Source: Pelosinus baikalensis (GTDB taxonomy: Bacteria > Bacillota > Negativicutes > DSM-13327). Taken from it: 64,000 nt of DNA. This document shows positions 62,864 to 64,000 of the stretch, one piece after another. The position numbers and the translations under genes were made by a program. Every line of letters begins with the position of its first letter. Position 1 is the stretch's first letter. The stretch lies in contig NZ_JAJHJB010000001.1 of the NCBI RefSeq assembly GCF_020819555.1, positions 1-64,000 on the forward strand, read 5' to 3'. The notes under the pieces were generated by a model, which saw only the letters and a program-made list of their open reading frames with translations, made no database searches and was not told where the DNA came from.

Positions 62864-63961
62864 CTAGTTTTCTCCCCCCTTTTCTTTAATCCCATTTATT
62901 ACTGCATCCATTGAATGATTTTTAACTGCATTTTCACCATTCGTCACTGGATTCCACGTATTAGTAGGGTATTGTGCAGGTAAATACTCTACGCTTCCAA
63001 TTGGTTTTGAAAACCAGCCTTCAGCAGTGTGTAAAATTTCACCATCTACAATATGTGCAGTCATTGAGGCAGAATAGTCTGAACCATTTGGGGTATAAGC
63101 ATCTAAATTAACAGCTGCAGGATTAAATAGTATCGCATTTCTGTTAGTTTCTACTGCGTTAGCTGCAGCTTCCGCGCCACCTTTGGAATGACCTACAAAT
63201 GTTATATTTGAGCCAGAATTTCTTGTAACAAAATTTCTTGAATAGGCTATTGAATTCCGCACATCGTCTGATGCGCCAAAAAGCTGTTTAGCATTATCAT
63301 CTCCATCCGCACTCCAAGCCCAATCTTGTGTTCCTCTATTAACCAGCGTATATTCCGTTTGCCCTCCTATACTCCTTGCATATACGCCTATTTTCATACT
63401 TCCTTTTTCCTCAGCATTAACTAACTTCCAATCTCCGGGTAGTGTATCTTTCTTTGCCTCCTCAAAGGATTTGGTATAATAAACATGAGCTGCCATTTCT
63501 GCTGCTTCCATTAAAGTGGGTCCGCATGCTGCACCTAACGCATTTTCCGCCTCTGTGGCGGCAGCAATTGCCTCCACTTCGTCGGCAGCGGCCTCGTTGC
63601 GGTCGTCGATTTGGGCGCTGCCCGCGTTAATGACGATGGAGATGACGCCGCCTTTGACGCAGGTGAGTTTGCTCTGTTCGATTAGGGCTGGTGCGCCCTC
63701 CAGGATATGTTTCTTGTTGACGTTGATCCAGGCCAGCGGCGTTACGGGCGAGCAGGGTAATTTTGTCGCTGCGCAGAAGCCGTATTTCAGAATATGCTGG
63801 CCCGGCTTGTGATCGTTGGCGTTTAACAGCGGCTCCAGGCTCGGCGTGTACGCCACGCCGTGATCCTCAGGCAAATTCAGGATGTTTTCCGAACTTCCTT
63901 TGCTGCATTTGGATTTGGTTCCCCGAGGGATATACGCGGGTCCTGATGCGGTGGTTGACAT
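62864..63961 (-). CDS. DUF4280 (PAAR-like) effector with C-terminal lipase domain
   Basis: A 365-residue effector. The N-terminal 110 residues contain the cysteine-containing PAAR-like DUF4280 pattern (TKSKCSKGSSENILNLPEDH, CAATKLPCSPVTPLAWINV and LTCVKGGVISIVINAGSAQI). An Ala/Glu-rich helix follows, and from about residue 155 a lipase fold with the nucleophile elbow FVGHSKGGAEAAAN. A likely catalytic aspartate or histidine follows in the C-terminal part. Fusions like this place a phospholipase on the tip of an injection spike. ATG 63961 has a GGGAG site. Its immunity gene follows after three bases. Confidence 0.85.
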   Translation of the reverse strand: MSTTASGPAYIPRGTKSKCSKGSSENILNLPEDHGVAYTPSLEPLLNANDHKPGQHILKYGFCAATKLPCSPVTPLAWINVNKKHILEGAPALIEQSKLTCVKGGVISIVINAGSAQIDDRNEAAADEVEAIAAATEAENALGAACGPTLMEAAEMAAHVYYTKSFEEAKKDTLPGDWKLVNAEEKGSMKIGVYARSIGGQTEYTLVNRGTQDWAWSADGDDNAKQLFGASDDVRNSIAYSRNFVTRNSGSNITFVGHSKGGAEAAANAVETNRNAILFNPAAVNLDAYTPNGSDYSASMTAHIVDGEILHTAEGWFSKPIGSVEYLPAQYPTNTWNPVTNGENAVKNHSMDAVINGIKEKGGEN

Positions 63962-63962
63962 A

Positions 63963-64000
63963 TTACTCCCTCACTTTCACCCGTTCCAGGCCGGCTGCCA
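63963..64000 (-). CDS. 3' end of an upstream gene (partial)
   Basis: One minus-strand frame enters the window reading AAGLERVKVRE and stops just before the DUF4280 ribosome site, so it could be the end of the previous gene of the operon. Too short to identify. Confidence 0.3.
   Translation of the reverse strand, partial: AAGLERVKVRE

Overview
The window reads as chromosome of a low-GC diderm Firmicute of the Negativicutes (Pelosinus/Sporomusa-like). This is an inference. The signs are Firmicute-style Shine-Dalgarno sites, a BioW-type biotin operon, sigma-54 control of a CoA-transferase operon, a CheX/MCP chemotaxis pair, and several lipoprotein or periplasmic immunity genes that make most sense with an outer membrane. 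Almost every gene lies on the minus strand. No tRNA, rRNA or CRISPR array is visible.

Region 1 (1-6,100): the 5' end of a modular polyketide synthase (ACP-KS-DH, with no acyltransferase after the KS, so trans-AT type), a methyltransferase, an alpha/beta hydrolase and an AMP-forming acyl ligase, all co-directional and overlapping or closely packed. Region 2 (6,120-13,640): a complete pimelate-dependent biotin operon bioB-bioW-bioF-bioD-bioA with a terminator and a broken bioY behind it, then a geranylgeranyl-reductase-like flavoprotein and an intact bioY with a clear sigma-A promoter. Region 3 (13,690-27,650): ABC-F ATPase; a CoA-transferase plus GntP-family permease pair behind a near-consensus -24/-12 promoter, with an enhancer-binding regulator upstream; an NSS-family transporter; an ABC exporter; an MCP and CheX.

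Region 4 (27,650-41,830) is a string of envelope or protein-quality genes: M48 protease, DUF3829 lipoprotein, DUF2167 protein, J-domain/TPR protein, an Hsp70 stump and a DUF4240 protein. Five of the transcription units in this part, counting cheX, are preceded by the same ungapped 55-bp element, which I cannot assign to a known family. I regard this as the best candidate for an undescribed regulatory system. A REP-transposase with flanking REP hairpins has broken into this region.

Region 5 (41,990-64,000) is a polymorphic-toxin island. A 2443-residue VgrG-Rhs fusion ends in an AHH-type nuclease with a DUF4274 immunity gene. Beside it are an Hcp-like candidate, a standalone Ntox44 toxin, and a DUF4280-lipase effector with ankyrin-lipoprotein immunity genes that have been duplicated. 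Downstream of the main Rhs gene is a graveyard of orphan tips: an Rhs-core fragment split by an IS1182-type element, a nuclease tip, three immunity genes with no complete cognate toxin, a shared hairpin module behind the immunity genes, and three copies of a 73-bp palindromic element placed exactly at gene breakpoints, one of them cutting an IS110 transposase.
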